A program made the position numbers and the translations under genes. The notes beneath the pieces are model-generated. The model ran no database searches, had not been told where the DNA came from, and worked only from the letters and a program-made list of their open reading frames with translations. A stretch of DNA of 64,000 bases from Syncephalis plumigaleata (Eukaryota > Zoopagomycota > Zoopagomycetes > Zoopagales > Piptocephalidaceae), in the NCBI GenBank assembly GCA_025201365.1, contig JAIXMF010000001.1:1922001-1986000 (forward strand), read 5' to 3'. Positions 9,801 through 22,021 of this stretch are shown here, one piece after another (the stretch's first letter is position 1; the number at the start of each line of letters is the position of its first letter).

Positions 9801-11120
9801 ATGTCTACCGAACGAAACAATCTACCCTATGAATTATTAATGCTGGTCTTCCAGCGACTTGACACTGTGTCGTTATTTGCACTGGCACGGGTCAATAGAA
9901 AGTTATTTTGCGCGATAGCAGCAAATCACGATCTATGGAAGCATATTTATAAGCAGAAATACCTGGTCAATCATACAGAACAAGCATACTACACCGTTGC
10001 CAAATATCTAATAGATCAATCGGCTACAATTTGCCATGCATCCGTTTATATGTTGCTTTGTATGAAGCGCGCCAACGCTAAAAGCAACCGTTATAGCCAA
10101 GGTGTCCTTACGAATATCGCGTGCTATTTGGAGAGTCATGCTATATGCAATAGTATAAAAGTGTTGACTGAATTTGCAGGACAAATGGTAGTGCTCGATT
10201 CAAGTAAACAGCTTTTATTCATAGATGGCCGAGTACAACCAATCGATGTCCGTAAATTAGCGGTGGTCAGCAATAGCGATAGCGTAATGGACATGCGGCA
10301 TGATGGCAAGTTAATTCGAGCCGAGCAAGTTCATCTAACTAGTTCACTGATCATTGGTAAACTATTTATGGATGACGGGGTAGAGATGCACGTAAAACTA
10401 TGTGCATGGAGGAAGCATGATGGATCGCTAGTCTGCATGGTTAACAACTTGGATAGATCGTTTCGTTTGGTGGATATACTCGACGATTGGTTATTGCTAG
10501 GGGAGTCGAGTCGCTGTGGCGCACACATAATCTACAAAGTGTGCAGTCTTGAGTCCGGTAATGTTTGCAACGTATTTCAACTTGATCGCAGTGCAGCTTG
10601 TCATTTGCAAAAGGCGAAGCAACATCACGTTTACTTGCATTGTACACTTCCCATCGATGAAGGCCGATACGCGCAATGGCAACTATGGAAGATATGTGCC
10701 AATGGATTGAAGCGGTGTGTTGTGCAGGGCACGACTACACTGCCATCTACCGGTGGATATAACTTGATATTAACACGCCGGATTAACGAACATGCGGTGA
10801 TATCACAGTTCTGGATTAATGCCGCCGTGGAGAAGGCGTGCCACTTGACCTTTCATACGCTTGCTAAACGTGGCATCTCATGGGGAAGAGCACTTGCTGG
10901 GGATAGTGCGCTGGCAGTTATCCACGAAAGTGGAGCATTGTTTACGAGTGGATTCGGACGCAGCTGTAGCGTTATCAACATGGCAGATGGCGCTACCTTA
11001 CGGTGTTTGAGATTCCCGACCAAGTGCTATATGAAACTAGACTTGGGTTTTGTAGCACGTGTTTACGGGCATGACGATGACCGTTACATACGTACGACCG
11101 ATTTACGATATATGATGTAG
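9801..11120 (+). CDS. F-box protein, 439 residues
   Basis: Single exon. The N-terminal NNLPYELLMLVFQRLDTVSL, then FALARVNRKLFCAIAANHDLW, is a clear F-box and should bind Skp1 in an SCF ubiquitin ligase. ATG 9801 is preferred over the in-frame ATG at 9771 because it sits directly before the F-box. The remaining 390 residues have short repeated beta-strand-like segments without a WD or LRR signature. The end (RYIRTTDLRYMM) is followed by AATAAA-type motifs at about 11140. The gene at 3202 has the same plan: F-box followed by a long, repeat-poor C-terminal region. Confidence 0.8.
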   Translation: MSTERNNLPYELLMLVFQRLDTVSLFALARVNRKLFCAIAANHDLWKHIYKQKYLVNHTEQAYYTVAKYLIDQSATICHASVYMLLCMKRANAKSNRYSQGVLTNIACYLESHAICNSIKVLTEFAGQMVVLDSSKQLLFIDGRVQPIDVRKLAVVSNSDSVMDMRHDGKLIRAEQVHLTSSLIIGKLFMDDGVEMHVKLCAWRKHDGSLVCMVNNLDRSFRLVDILDDWLLLGESSRCGAHIIYKVCSLESGNVCNVFQLDRSAACHLQKAKQHHVYLHCTLPIDEGRYAQWQLWKICANGLKRCVVQGTTTLPSTGGYNLILTRRINEHAVISQFWINAAVEKACHLTFHTLAKRGISWGRALAGDSALAVIHESGALFTSGFGRSCSVINMADGATLRCLRFPTKCYMKLDLGFVARVYGHDDDRYIRTTDLRYMM

Positions 11121-11245
11121 AAACAATAATTATAAACAAACAAATAAATAAATGCTTTTTGTGTATTGCTATTCCATTGACATCTTTATTATACGAATGG
11201 GTAAAATGCCGTTAACTGCAACAGCAACGACGACGATCTACTAGT

Positions 11246-12413
11246 TTACCGAGATATTCCTCCTGTCGAGAAGTAACTGGACAATACACGATTTAAACGC
11301 TCCCATTCCTGTACACATATGTTATGACCGCAGCCTTTGAACAGCTCTAATGGTGCTTTCAGTTTCGTTGCAAGGAACCTCGAGTTGGACGCTGAAATCA
11401 CATTGTCCGCATCGCCTGTACAAATCAATATCGGATAACGAGCCTCTATTATACGCTCAAGACCCTTCTCGCCAATATCGTAGTGTTCTACCGCCCATAG
11501 TTGTCGCGCATAACCTGCAGGTGTGGGTGGCACACTACTCGATAGTCGAGTTTGATAAAGCTTTCACGGAAACAATACTAGTTAATTATAGTTCTACGCT
11601 ATCTATATTATTGTTATTGCTGCCACTCACTTCAATGATATACTCATGATTCGTTTGTCGTGGATTATACGGATTCTTTGCGTTCAACCATTCCTTGGGA
11701 TATTCTACCTGAATCATTTCAGCTTCTTGATTGGGATTTGTCGGATCCAGTACTCGTGGTAGTGCACTTGGTAACTATAAACACTACACTTAGTAAGATG
11801 GCGGTATAGGGTGATACACGGTGATATACTAACGGGCGACGGTTGCCATTTAGCGGTGGTACTAGCAAGACAGAGAGATGCCACATAGCTTGGATAATCG
11901 CTGGCCAATTGCATTGCAATCATCCCACCCATACTGGTGCCTACCACATGATTATTCGACTTCCAATTGAGATGATCCAGCAGTTGTACAACATCTTCCG
12001 ACATATCCTTAATACTACACTACTAATTAGCTAGATAACGGAATATAGTGAGCATGATACTTGCGTATAATTGCCATTGGGTACATCTAATAGGGATAGA
12101 TATTTGTTAATTTATTTATTAGTACGCGGTGCATGCTCTTACCTGAATGTCCTACGCCACGATTATCAATGGTGAGTACCTGGTACCCCTGGTGAGAGAG
12201 AAACTTTGCCTGAATGCTCCACCATTCACGAGAACAGCATAGTCCTACCGCTTTTTTCATTAGTGACGCACGACATGTACTATTTGCGATATGCTTAAAA
12301 TTACCAGAGATTAATACAACATGTTTTTGACCAACTCCGTAGATTTCATATGCTATTTGTATTCGCTTCTTGGTACTACGATCTACCACGTTAAACGAAC
12401 CCTTGACTGTCAT
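11246..12413 (-). CDS. alpha/beta-hydrolase fold protein, five exons, 310 residues
   Basis: Exons 12413-12143, 12086-12065, 12014-11834, 11774-11631 and 11560-11246 sum to 933 bases in frame. Family landmarks are DNRGVGHS before the second exon, the nucleophile elbow GTSMGG (Ser), the acid in TGDADNVIS (Asp) and GCGHN (His), so the triad is complete. The second exon is only 22 bases and restores the expected YTIKDMSEDVVQLLDHL region. The intron after it has a GCAAGT donor. No signal peptide, so probably cytosolic or peroxisomal. The nearest types are epoxide-hydrolase- or 3-oxoadipate-lactonase-like esterases; the substrate cannot be assigned. Confidence 0.8.
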
Positions 12414-12813
12414 GATTAATGTAGTAATCGAGGGAAAGAAGACGAGAAAAACAATAGCGATGACTTGATTGCCGTCAATTAATCATTTGTATTTATTGTA
12501 TATTTGCCTTCAAAGGTATTGTACGAGAGTTGACGCAATATGACTGGCATTCTCTATACATCTGATGGTTAAGGTGTATGACTAATTATGCGTCTTTATG
12601 ATCAATTATGCAACTTTTACCGACATGTATCCGAGTTGAAATTACGTTTATTTCTAAACTCGTTCTTTGTTATGATTAATGATGGTGATGATAACTAAAT
12701 CTATTATTATTATTATTAGTTTCGCTCCCCTGATATAATGATTTATTATGATATGTGTGTAATTGGCCTATACCAGTATGGCTATTGCCATTGAATTATA
12801 AACAAATGCTAGC
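12414..12813. other. intergenic region
   Basis: Shared upstream region of two divergent genes (hydrolase on -, membrane protein on +). AT-rich, with a short ATT/TTA simple run near 12700-12718. No further signals recognised. Confidence 0.5.
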
Positions 12814-14055
12814 ATGGTGATAGAGCAAAAAGGCTTTCCTTATTTTATCATGCAAAATATCATACGGATCTTTGACGTCGAAGTGGGCTTTCTTATTCCT
12901 GGTATATTCGTATATGGTTTGGTGTTTGCCATCCAGGCGAGAAATTGTTTGCACTCTGTATATTTATTATATGACTTTTACGAAACTAGGCTGATCACCA
13001 AATCGTTTTACTTGTCAAAGGAGCAGGCCTATCATTTGCGTAGGCAATTGGTAGGTCATGGCTTCACGCTGCCTTACACGCCAAGGTATCGATCGGGCGT
13101 TCTTTATCATGGCAGTAAGCCTAGAGTACCCAAGTGGAATACACGCTTTCCAATGGCCATGTTCTCGAGGCGTAATAAGCATCGAAAGTTCCCTTACATC
13201 TTTCTGATCACCTTAATGCACGCGGTAACCGGGCTGGCCGAAGCAATACTGTCCATCATTTACATCGTCTATTTGCCCACTAGCTGTATCACGCGAGCCG
13301 TTCTTACGGGCATCTTCTTTGAGCTCAACTCGCTCGGACTGGATGTCGTGCTCGCGACCAAGGCCTACGTGCTTAATCAAAAGTATCTCTACCAGAGTGC
13401 CTCGACACCGGACCCGATAATACGCGGTTGGATGACCATGTGGATATCTATCTCGGTGAAGAATACCACGCGATGGATCGGCATTATAGGAGCGTGCTTA
13501 CTTTTGGTGAAACATGGGTTTGCCATTACCATGTTCACCATGTATAACGGACTAGCTTACGTCGCAGCCCGTGGATGTGCAGCCACCTATTTTCCTAGAT
13601 TCTTCCTAGTACTCGTTGGTCTGGATGGCGCAGTGGTTATATTTCTCGGTTTAATATTTGTGGTTGCGCTAAGAGCACATATACATCGGATCAAGGAGAA
13701 TGTACAAGAGGCGGGTGTACTTGCCATTTATCATGGACTATTGCAAAGCGACATCCTTCAATTGATCGTATCGACCGTAGGAGCAGTCACAGTTGCTCTT
13801 GTCTACACATTAGTCACGCTACCTGGTAATTTCGTGCTATTCTACCCTCTTGTATTGGCACGTAAGTAGTGCTACATATATGTATATATTTATATCTACA
13901 TCTATTCATGGTAATACAATGTCTAATTCCGTTTTGTCATTCTAGACGCAATCACCGGTTTCTTCGCCATTGAATCGCTTAAAAGCGGTGTCAGAACAAG
14001 ACGGCACGTACGAAGAAAAGGACTACAGGCACAGCTGGTTACGCTATACGTGTAG
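12814..14055 (+). CDS. multi-pass membrane protein, probably seven helices, unknown function
   Basis: Exons 12814-13861 and 13946-14055 give 385 residues. Hydrophobic segments can be read near residues 22-40 (FLIPGIFVYGLVFAI), 128-150, 155-180, 225-245 (WIGIIGACLLLVKHGF), 265-290 (FFLVLVGLDGAVVIFLGLIF), 315-340 and 340-360. They are separated by basic loops, and the tail is Arg/Lys-rich (RTRRHVRRKGLQ). The topology resembles a receptor or transporter-like seven-helix protein, but I see no GPCR, rhodopsin or PQ-loop signature. A roughly 85-residue basic loop follows the first helix. Confidence 0.65.
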
Positions 14056-15222
14056 AATTGGTCGTCAATGACAGACTATCGTATGACAATTGTATATTTA
14101 TTACGCTTAAAAAGAATAGATTCAAACTTTGTAATAATGCTAGTTTAGCACCACACTAATAGATGTTGCTAGTATACAATGATACACGATCAATGTATAT
14201 ACACCTACATTGTATATAGATTATTTTTTAATGCATAGTGACAACGACATGCCAATCATAATGTTCAGTTCACATTAGTGAATGTCAAATGTCAGCTATC
14301 AAAATAATGCATATAAACAGATGCAACAATAGAATCTGCCATTGAGGTTGCAATTAGTGGAACAAAAACTCGCAAAAGTTGACATTCAGGCAAATTACCG
14401 ATAACTAAATAGGGCATTTCCTATTTTGGTTGTTTGTCCAACCAATCACGTAGATCCTTGTTTAGCGAATTTGTTCAGCTCGACAAGCTGACCATTCCCA
14501 TTATGATCGTTGTTCGATCCCACGCCACTTGTTAACGCGTAGAATCGACAATAGCAATATTCTCGTTCAAGTTGTCCTCCCTGATTCAGTATCGACGCGG
14601 AATTCTAAACAAGGCGGAGTACAGTCTAATTATTTGTGCTAGAAGGTCCGCTTGTAGTATGTTCTCATTGTTTCACGACAAATATTACTGCTGCTACATC
14701 ACTCTCTCTTTCCATTTGTCTTCTTTTTTCCTTCATTATCGTTGCGTTGTTAGTCTGGCATCCCTTGTCGTCTCCTCTTATCTCTTTACAATATCCTATT
14801 ACTACTACTACCATTATTATTATCACTATTATCACAATCACTACTACCGCGTTTAATACTATTTACATTTTACCATTAACAGTCGTATTCAAGAAGAGAC
14901 AGAACAAGCTAGCGGTCGATTTTACTTATACATACATACATATATTATTAATACAGCATCGGTTCTACCTATTAGCTGCTAGTCACTCATTGGCGAATCG
15001 TTCGTACATTTGTTCGTTTGTTCGTTATACAGAATAGCAGTTGTTCGAATCAACATCTCGGGTAATATACAGCGTATACACCTATTACACCCTTATATTA
15101 TTACCGATATACTTTTGATCTAGGTGAGCGTTAATGGCAAATGCTCGTATTTCATTTATTTCTACATAACTGTAATCTAACATTAATGATCAATTGACAT
15201 TGTAGCATTACTCGATAACATC
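14056..15222. other. intergenic region
   Basis: No convincing gene. Open frames at 14572-15037 are low-complexity (Ser/Leu, and a TAT/ACT microsatellite near 14795-14850). The end should hold the promoter and 5' leader of the secreted protein at 15223. A GTTCGTTTGTTCG-type simple repeat lies near 15010-15025. Confidence 0.5.
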
Positions 15223-15819
15223 ATGTTGGCTAACACTACACGTAGCATCGCTGTCATTATGACTCGCGTTGCTTCATTGGCATTGTTGCCCCTCCTTGCC
15301 ATTACCATGATAAAGTCTTCCGTTGTATCGGTCGATGCGGTATTTCAGAACTACTTGATCGCCACCTTTAACAACTTTACCCTCCCCAGTGCTCAACCGC
15401 CGATGCCTGGAGGTGAGGAGATGCCACCCATGCCAAATTGCTTGTACGCCCTGGGTCTAGGCGATCATTATCCGATTGTCAACGATCAATGCGTGACGAT
15501 ACGCTGGCGTCCCGGACAAACGTGGAAGTTCGACCCCGAGATTACGGACGCTTATCAGCCGATTCGTGTTGGCAACAATTTCTGCTTCAGTATTGAAGAT
15601 GCTGTCTACGGTGCCAATGCCATAGTTGTCGAGTGCTCGGGCGATTCCTCGCAAGTTCCAAACGAAGCGCAATGGCGTGTCGGCACGAACGGTCCCAACT
15701 ACTGGTTCCGTAATTTGCGTACTGATCTTTGCCTACGTGGCCATGAGGACAAGGATGGGTTTAGCATTGAGGAATGCTCGGAGGATCCGTTCTTTATGTT
15801 TAAAGTGAAAACATTTTAA
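15223..15819 (+). CDS. secreted ricin-B/beta-trefoil-like protein, 198 residues
   Basis: An N-terminal hydrophobic stretch (about residues 16-38, VASLALLPLLAITMIKSSVV, ending near VDA) looks like a signal peptide; translation may begin at any of the first Mets. The mature part has the spaced pattern NFCFSIEDA, then IVVECSG, QWRV, NYWFRNLRTDLCLRG, IEECSEDPFFMFKV. This is typical of one or two ricin-type beta-trefoil lobes, in which Cys, QW and strand motifs recur. Such folds bind carbohydrate. The pattern is degenerate, so sugar binding is a guess. Single exon. Nothing indicates an attached enzymatic domain. Confidence 0.65.
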   Translation: MLANTTRSIAVIMTRVASLALLPLLAITMIKSSVVSVDAVFQNYLIATFNNFTLPSAQPPMPGGEEMPPMPNCLYALGLGDHYPIVNDQCVTIRWRPGQTWKFDPEITDAYQPIRVGNNFCFSIEDAVYGANAIVVECSGDSSQVPNEAQWRVGTNGPNYWFRNLRTDLCLRGHEDKDGFSIEECSEDPFFMFKVKTF

Positions 15820-16852
15820 TAGCGTCTAGAGTGGCATTTCTCTCGTATTCATTTTTTTTGTTGAATCGGCGAATGGTTTACACATCATTTCCTTGGCTTA
15901 TTATTCCTAATATAAACATATACATAGTAATAGGTTAACGAATGTTCATTACGTGTACCACATGTCAAGTGATGATGGCTCATTTCTATCAACAAAAACG
16001 TATATACTCTAAGAGGTGAATATTCAGTATGAACTTATTTTTATTTAATTCTTAAGAAAGAATGTTTTCTACTGATATCTACTATGTGTATATTATTGCT
16101 ATTATTATTATTATTCTATGTTTTAATCTTTCTAGAAATCATTTCTATAGTATCAATATACATATTATACTGATAATCTATCCATCTAAAGGAGGAGTGA
16201 TGATCTGTGTTGCTATAATGGTATGTTGCATAGTAATGCTTGGATTCTCGTAGGGAAATAGGGAAAATTAATGATCAAAAAATGATCTCCTTTAGCAACA
16301 CCGAAATAATGATAAGGTTAATTGGTCAACGCCTCTTTTTTTAACAAGGATAATAGCGCAGAAAAGTGCGTCTAATAGAAATATAGTCAACTTGAGAGAA
16401 TGCTGTATAGGATATAGTGACAACTAGCATGGTTATTGAAAAAGGGAAGGAAAAAGGAAGTTGCACGGACAAACAGGTGTCTAGAAAAAAGTGGCGTCTA
16501 ATATTAAATATATATATAAATATGGGCAGGGGAAGGAATAGTAAAGGACGACGGGATAACGGGCATAAACACACGCACGCACACACACATATATATGTAT
16601 CTATATGTATAAATGTATAAATAGTCAAGAGAATAAGAAAAGAAAGGCGAAATGGCCTACTAATGCGGGCGCGCTAATGGCGCATCTAGCAAATGAAGAA
16701 AGAACAGAAGAACGCAAGAACGCAAGAACAGAAGAAAGAAAGAAAGGAGAAAATATTCGTGTATGTGTATATGAGAATACAAAGAAAAATATACGTAAGT
16801 AATTAATGGATAGAATTAGTTATAATAAATATGGATTAATCGATAGTATAGG
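15820..16852. other. intergenic region between convergent genes
   Basis: AT-rich. It holds an ATT run near 16096-16116, a CA/CG-type microsatellite near 16568-16592 and a GAAAGAAC-type purine run near 16695-16750. No protein-like frame of note. Confidence 0.5.
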
Positions 16853-19223
16853 CTATTGCGAGGTTGAATGATGATGACGTTCTAGATGACAGTTAAGCGC
16901 ATGCTTGCTAGCAAACTGACGCTTGCACTCTTCTACAGGACAAGAGAATGGACGTTCACCTAGATAAATCGATAACAATGTTAATAAACTATCATTAAAT
17001 GTTAGTGCTATATATGCAAACTTACCAGTATGTGTGCGTCGATGACGAGTCAATTGATCGGGTCGAGCAAATCGCTTGCCACATTGGAGCTCTGTACAAG
17101 CGAATGGTCGTTCACCTGTGTGGACGCGCATCTAAAGAAATATCGTTCATGAGTACATATGGTTCCATTGTATTGTTACAGCATGGTATTTCTCCCCTCC
17201 CCTAATACTTACATGTTTTGTAAGGTTAGACGACTCTGAGAAACGCTTATTACAGCCGGGATATCGGCACTCGTAGGGCTTCTCGCCTGTGTGCGTGCGA
17301 ATATGAATGGTTAAGGCGGCAGCCACGGAGAATTCACGGGGACATCCCTCGACGGGACATTTGTAGGGACGTTCGCCCGTGTGCGTGCGATGATGTTGTA
17401 GTAGGATGGATGCCTCGGAGAAGCATTTGCCACAGGTGGTGCAGTGGAAGGGTTTATCGCCCGTGTGTGTTTGCACATGGCGAAGTGCTTTCTGACGTTG
17501 TTTGAACGGACGACCGGCACGCTCGCAATCCTTCCAGCAGCACACGTATTCGCGTCGACCCTTTCCAACGTGGAATTGCGCGACATGTTCACGCAACGCG
17601 GCCATATCGGAGAATGTCTCGGTGCAGTCCTCCCAATGACATTGTAGTAGTGTGCCAGGCAGATGAGTGGACAGGACGTGTCCCTCCAAATCCGAACCAT
17701 GAGCTGGTGAATCACAGCCGAGCCAACGGCAACGGGGTGGTGACGCGGTGGCACTACGATCCGTCTGATGCAGTGTCAACAGGTGAAGTAGGATGTCACC
17801 GGCACTGGGCAGGGTGGCATTACAATCTTGCCATAGACAACGGTATACATCGGAATGGGGGCGAATACCGCCAAGACCTTGCTTCTGCGACTGAGGCTGA
17901 GGCTGAGTCGTTTCGAATTTTGCCTGATGCGAGTTGTTGGATAGCTGCGCGAAATCCGATAGGTTAGCGGTGCCAACGACATGATCAGGTGAGTTTGGCA
18001 TCTGTGTCATATTATCGGATGACGCCTGTACACCAAATGTATTCGCGTTGAATGACACCAATGGCATGGGTGTAGGCATTGCCAATGAGGCCGGGATATG
18101 TGTCGCGGTGGAACCGGAAGACATACTCGATGACGCATACATGGCGTTGGTGCTATTGGCTTGCGTACTGTTCATGGCCAGAGCCGCCACCGCTGCCAAA
18201 TGTTCATACGGATTCGAAGTGGTAGCCGGTGAGATTCGCTGCGATTGATGCGACAACGAAGTTAATCCGTAAAAATCGGTGGTAGCCTGTGAGTGTGGCG
18301 ATGACGCGACATTCGACTGGAACACAGGTGATCGTGTCTGCAAGTGTGATTGAGCACCATATGATGACAGGAGACTACTAGGCGGTGATGCCGCTAGAGG
18401 TGGTGTACCAGCTTCAACATTACTATTAGCGGTGCTGGTACTGGTATTAGTATGGGTAAGTTGTAAAGGCCAGTTAAGCATCATGGGCAGTTCATCCAAT
18501 CGATCAGCATGGCCACCTATCGTGTTGCCAACATTCCAGCTAGTTGTCGATGCACTTTTAACCATACCCAAATGTCCCCCGGGACATTCAGTGGGACAGG
18601 GTGAGCCGGATAGACCACGTTGCGGACAATCGGGCGGGCAGCTATCCGAACGATCACGAGTGTTAAGAGATAATGACTGCACCCGTTGCGGCATTTGGTG
18701 GTTGACAACGGGAAATACGTGGAATCCCATAGATCGATGATGTTCACTATTGTCGATAGATCGCATTTGATTGTACAAATGAGATGATTCAAACGCGTAA
18801 TTCGATGGCATATTAGCAGTATTGGTGGCAACTGCGGCAGCAGCAGCGGCAGCAGCAGAAATGTTCGAAGTTGGCGATGTCATTGTAGCAATTCCCGGAT
18901 GTGCTTGTACGTGGCTATCGGATATTTGGCATTCGTAACAGCTAGCGGATGCGTTAACTAGTTGAATAACAAAGTGAAACGATAAATAGATGTTAGTAAT
19001 TGGAATAATTGACATAATAATGTATACACTTACCATGCGAGACACCATTGTTAAAATGATTAGACAACGTGACGTGATGAGGTACTTGGACCGTTGAATC
19101 CCAGGAATTGATATTGGATGAAGCTGCCATCGTGGCCAGCTTATTATGCGGGTCCTCCGACATTATCGCAGAATTAATGCTAATACCAACGGGCCCAAAG
19201 GTTGAAGTGGCGGCAAACGACAT
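16853..19223 (-). CDS. Zap1-like C2H2 zinc-finger transcription factor, 715 residues
   Basis: Exons 19223-19034, 18957-17213, 17131-17026 and 16959-16853 sum to 2148 bases in frame. The first 380 residues are Ser/Thr/Asn/Ala-rich and disordered, with Cys-rich patches ([19 protein letters not shown]). The C-terminal part carries atypical WxxC fingers ([28 protein letters not shown]) followed by five canonical fingers with TGERP/TGEKP linkers. That order, with [20 protein letters not shown] and [10 protein letters not shown], matches yeast Zap1, which activates zinc-uptake genes under zinc limitation. Two extra fingers follow the Zap1-like block (exons 3 and 4). A nuclear DNA-binding role is secure; control by zinc is inferred from the paired WxxC fingers. 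Gli/Zic-type factors are the main alternative. Confidence 0.85.
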
Positions 19224-21069
19224 GAGTGTTGTTGACAATAGTCGAACGTTTAGTTAAGCAGTACCAATAATTGTTATCGCTACTGTTTTTCTCGATGAAT
19301 GGCAAAGTGGTATGTAGATATAAGTGGATGTATATATTTCTTGGAATAACAACGCGTTCCCTACTATGAATTGCAAATATTGACGAATTAAATGAGAGAA
19401 TGCCGAATGACCAAAAAAAAGCCTCCTGGTGAGCACGCCGTTTTCTACACTTGACGCGTGTTTGTCCGCTTGCTTATTACAATATTTGTAAAAGTAGAAT
19501 GAGTGAGGTCGTATAAGCACTTTTCTACGTATATGTTGTTAGGTGCTGCTGCAAGAAAAAAAATAAAGATGCTGAATGGGAATGTTTGAAATAGTTTGGT
19601 ACTACCAAACTCGGAAATATCGGTTTGAACAAGAAGACAGTTTATCTGTGTGCCTCTCTGTGTGCCTCTCTGTGTGCCTCTCTGTGTGCCTCTCTGTGTG
19701 CCTCTCTGCGTGTCTCTGCGTGCTTGGTGTGCGTGTGGTGCGTAGTGCTTGTAACCGATTAAGGGTGCGATCGACTTTTGGAGATATACGGCATGAAGAG
19801 AAGCAGGTGCGCGTAATTGCCCTATTATATCTTTGATTCAGAAAAGGGTCGCGATTGAAAAGCTCAACGCCCACGGTAGATGTTTCTATAAATACGAAAC
19901 AACGTTTAATTAGTGGTTAGTTAATTGGTTGAAAGTTGCCTAAAACCAGGTGTAAGAGGTTTGATATGCGGGGCGTAAGAATGAAGGCGAAGCGTGTATT
20001 CGATGAACTTGTAATGTCACGCTTTCCCCAATTCAAGGATATCAAGTAATTGGGTATGCCTTATATGCGGGAATAAAACCGTGAAATCCGGTTAACAATT
20101 TCTGCGACAATGGTGTGGCGAGTAATGTAATTGGGTAGGTAATATCCAACAAAAGGCAATGACAAATAGAGGCCGTTTCAGTTGCAATGGTAACCGATGT
20201 AGTTTGCGAACAATGTTGGCAAATAAATGATGGACGATGAAATCTAAGAGCGAGCGAGCGAGCGAGTGAGTGAAACATCGTGACAACAACATCGATAAGT
20301 TAGTAGCGATTTATACAAGTGTTCGATGTAGACCTACCAGATTAAGATAGAATCAACGGGGTTTTACAGCAAGATAACCTAGTTTGTATTTGCCATTCAA
20401 TTATCAAGGATACAACTGCGAATATGATCGTTTAAACTCGATAAAATGATGACTATTGTAGTGGCAGCTGATAATAATGACGGGGATAATAATGATGGTG
20501 GTAGTAACGATGGTGGTGGTAGTAATTAATCAATTGGATCAGTGATTTACGAGAATGATTACTATGATTGTAACAATGGTTAACAATGATTCCTAGCAGA
20601 TGTAGATATCTGTAACATACGCTTGTAAATACGACTTGACCAAGTAGATGAACCTTGGTCAACGGAGTTTAACGGAAGCTTTCGAGGTGACAAGTATGGT
20701 TTAATGTTAAAACAGGGGCGGTTACAAACGATAGCGTTAGTAATAACTTGGACCATTCATGTAGCAGTAGTCCAGAAAGGAAGAAAGCGAAAAATGAAGG
20801 GAGGAGGAGGGAGAGCGGGAGAGAGAGCGAGAGCGAATAAGCAAGTAAGCTGATATGACAAATTCTTAGAATAATCAAGGCAAAGCACGGAAGTAACAAA
20901 AAAACGATGGATATGGAATAAATTTGGGAAATGGCGATTCAACGGTGTTTATTAGGAATGCCTTATAGGCAAGCGAACCATCTTCCAGGATAGAAATATA
21001 TATATACATTACTGAGATAGTAGCGGTCTATCCACGTGTATATGTATCACCGTAAAAGTAAAGGTAATA
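19224..21069. other. long intergenic region
   Basis: No supportable gene. It should include the promoter of the Zap1-like gene. Open frames here are driven by simple repeats: a 12-base tandem at about 19648-19710, GAGC repeats near 20251-20266 and a GGT/ATG-rich stretch near 20480-20525. Purine-rich on the + strand near 20780-20840. Confidence 0.5.
19648..19710 (+). repeat. 12-base minisatellite
   Basis: Five to six head-to-tail copies of TGTGTGCCTCTC; one reading frame gives repeated Leu-Ser-Val-Cys. It lies upstream of the Zap1-like gene and is unlikely to be coding. Confidence 0.8.
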
Positions 21070-22021
21070 TCACATATTCGGCATTAAATTAGGACAAAGG
21101 CTAGCTCTATCACGAGTTGATATCTCGCGCGATATACTTGATGTCAATATGACAACAACGATAATGCCAGTGATACCAATAAGCATGGTAATTATCCGAG
21201 GAAGTAAATGTTGTATGATTGTTTCTAATGGAATTATACTTGCCAATGATATGGCAGATAGAATGAACTTTGATGTAACACATTGCCAAGAATAAACAAG
21301 TAAATTGCTGAATACTGGCCGGTAAGTGTGGTACGACGCGTCAAAGTTTTCTCATTGCCCGTGGCCCGGAATGGTGCGGATGTTAGGCAGCCGACTTCAC
21401 TCCACTGCCTCACCTTCCCCAAGAAGTTGCTACCTAATGTTTCCTTTTACCACGCGATCAGCATAAGCGCGCATGCCAGACAGCTGGTGAAACAAACGGC
21501 GTAGCATAATGACATTTTGTACAAGGCACACACTAGTGACTGCTTTACGACGGTAAAGGCGAGTAAGAAAATTGTGGAAGTTCATTAGACGAAAGAGCAA
21601 ATATACGAACACGTAGTCAAGGCACAAGGAAAAACAGCCTACAAATCCATGGAAGGGCAGGGAAGGAGGAATGAAGGGAGAGGGGCAAGCAAGCAAGCAA
21701 GTATGAGAATTGCCAATAGAGGAGAAAATTGATAACCGGATTAGATGTCGCATTGTATCACCGGATTGGATTACACCTCCATGAAGATAATTGTTTAATA
21801 ATTGGGGAGTGCTTGTCACGTCGAAGCGGATATCAGCGTGTGTCATTGGCTTGAACACTCCTTCGGCCGTATTATCCATATTCGTATTTTCTGCATGAAC
21901 TGTAATGTTATGGCATGTTGTTAACATCTGTCATCATAGCAACAATACCTGATTGCGGCTGGTAAATGTCGTTACTATTGCTACTGCTGGTGCTGCACGT
22001 GTGTGCGAGAAGGTACTTCAT
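21070..22021 (-). CDS. possible multi-exon gene with C-terminal membrane anchor
   Basis: Two good N-terminal exons are seen: ATG 22021 to 21949 (MKYLLAHTCSTSSSNSNDIY), then from 21899 (VHAENTNMDNTAEGVFKPMT and on). At the other end, a frame stopping at 21070-21072 reads PRIITMLIGITGIIVVVILT, then a short polar tail, which fits a single C-terminal transmembrane helix. Coding-like stretches between them lie near 21430-21520 (LFHQLSGMRAYADRVVKG) and 21290-21420. I could not settle the internal splice sites, so this may be one tail-anchored protein or parts of two genes. No family recognised. Confidence 0.35.

Noticed and set aside
14572-15037. Overlapping frames rich in Ser, Leu and Tyr as genes
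   Set aside because: They are driven by CTT and ATT/ACT simple sequence, with no conserved pattern.
19576-19836. Cys-rich Leu-Ser-Val-Cys repeat protein
   Set aside because: It is the translation of a 12-base minisatellite, with no supporting start or conserved ends.
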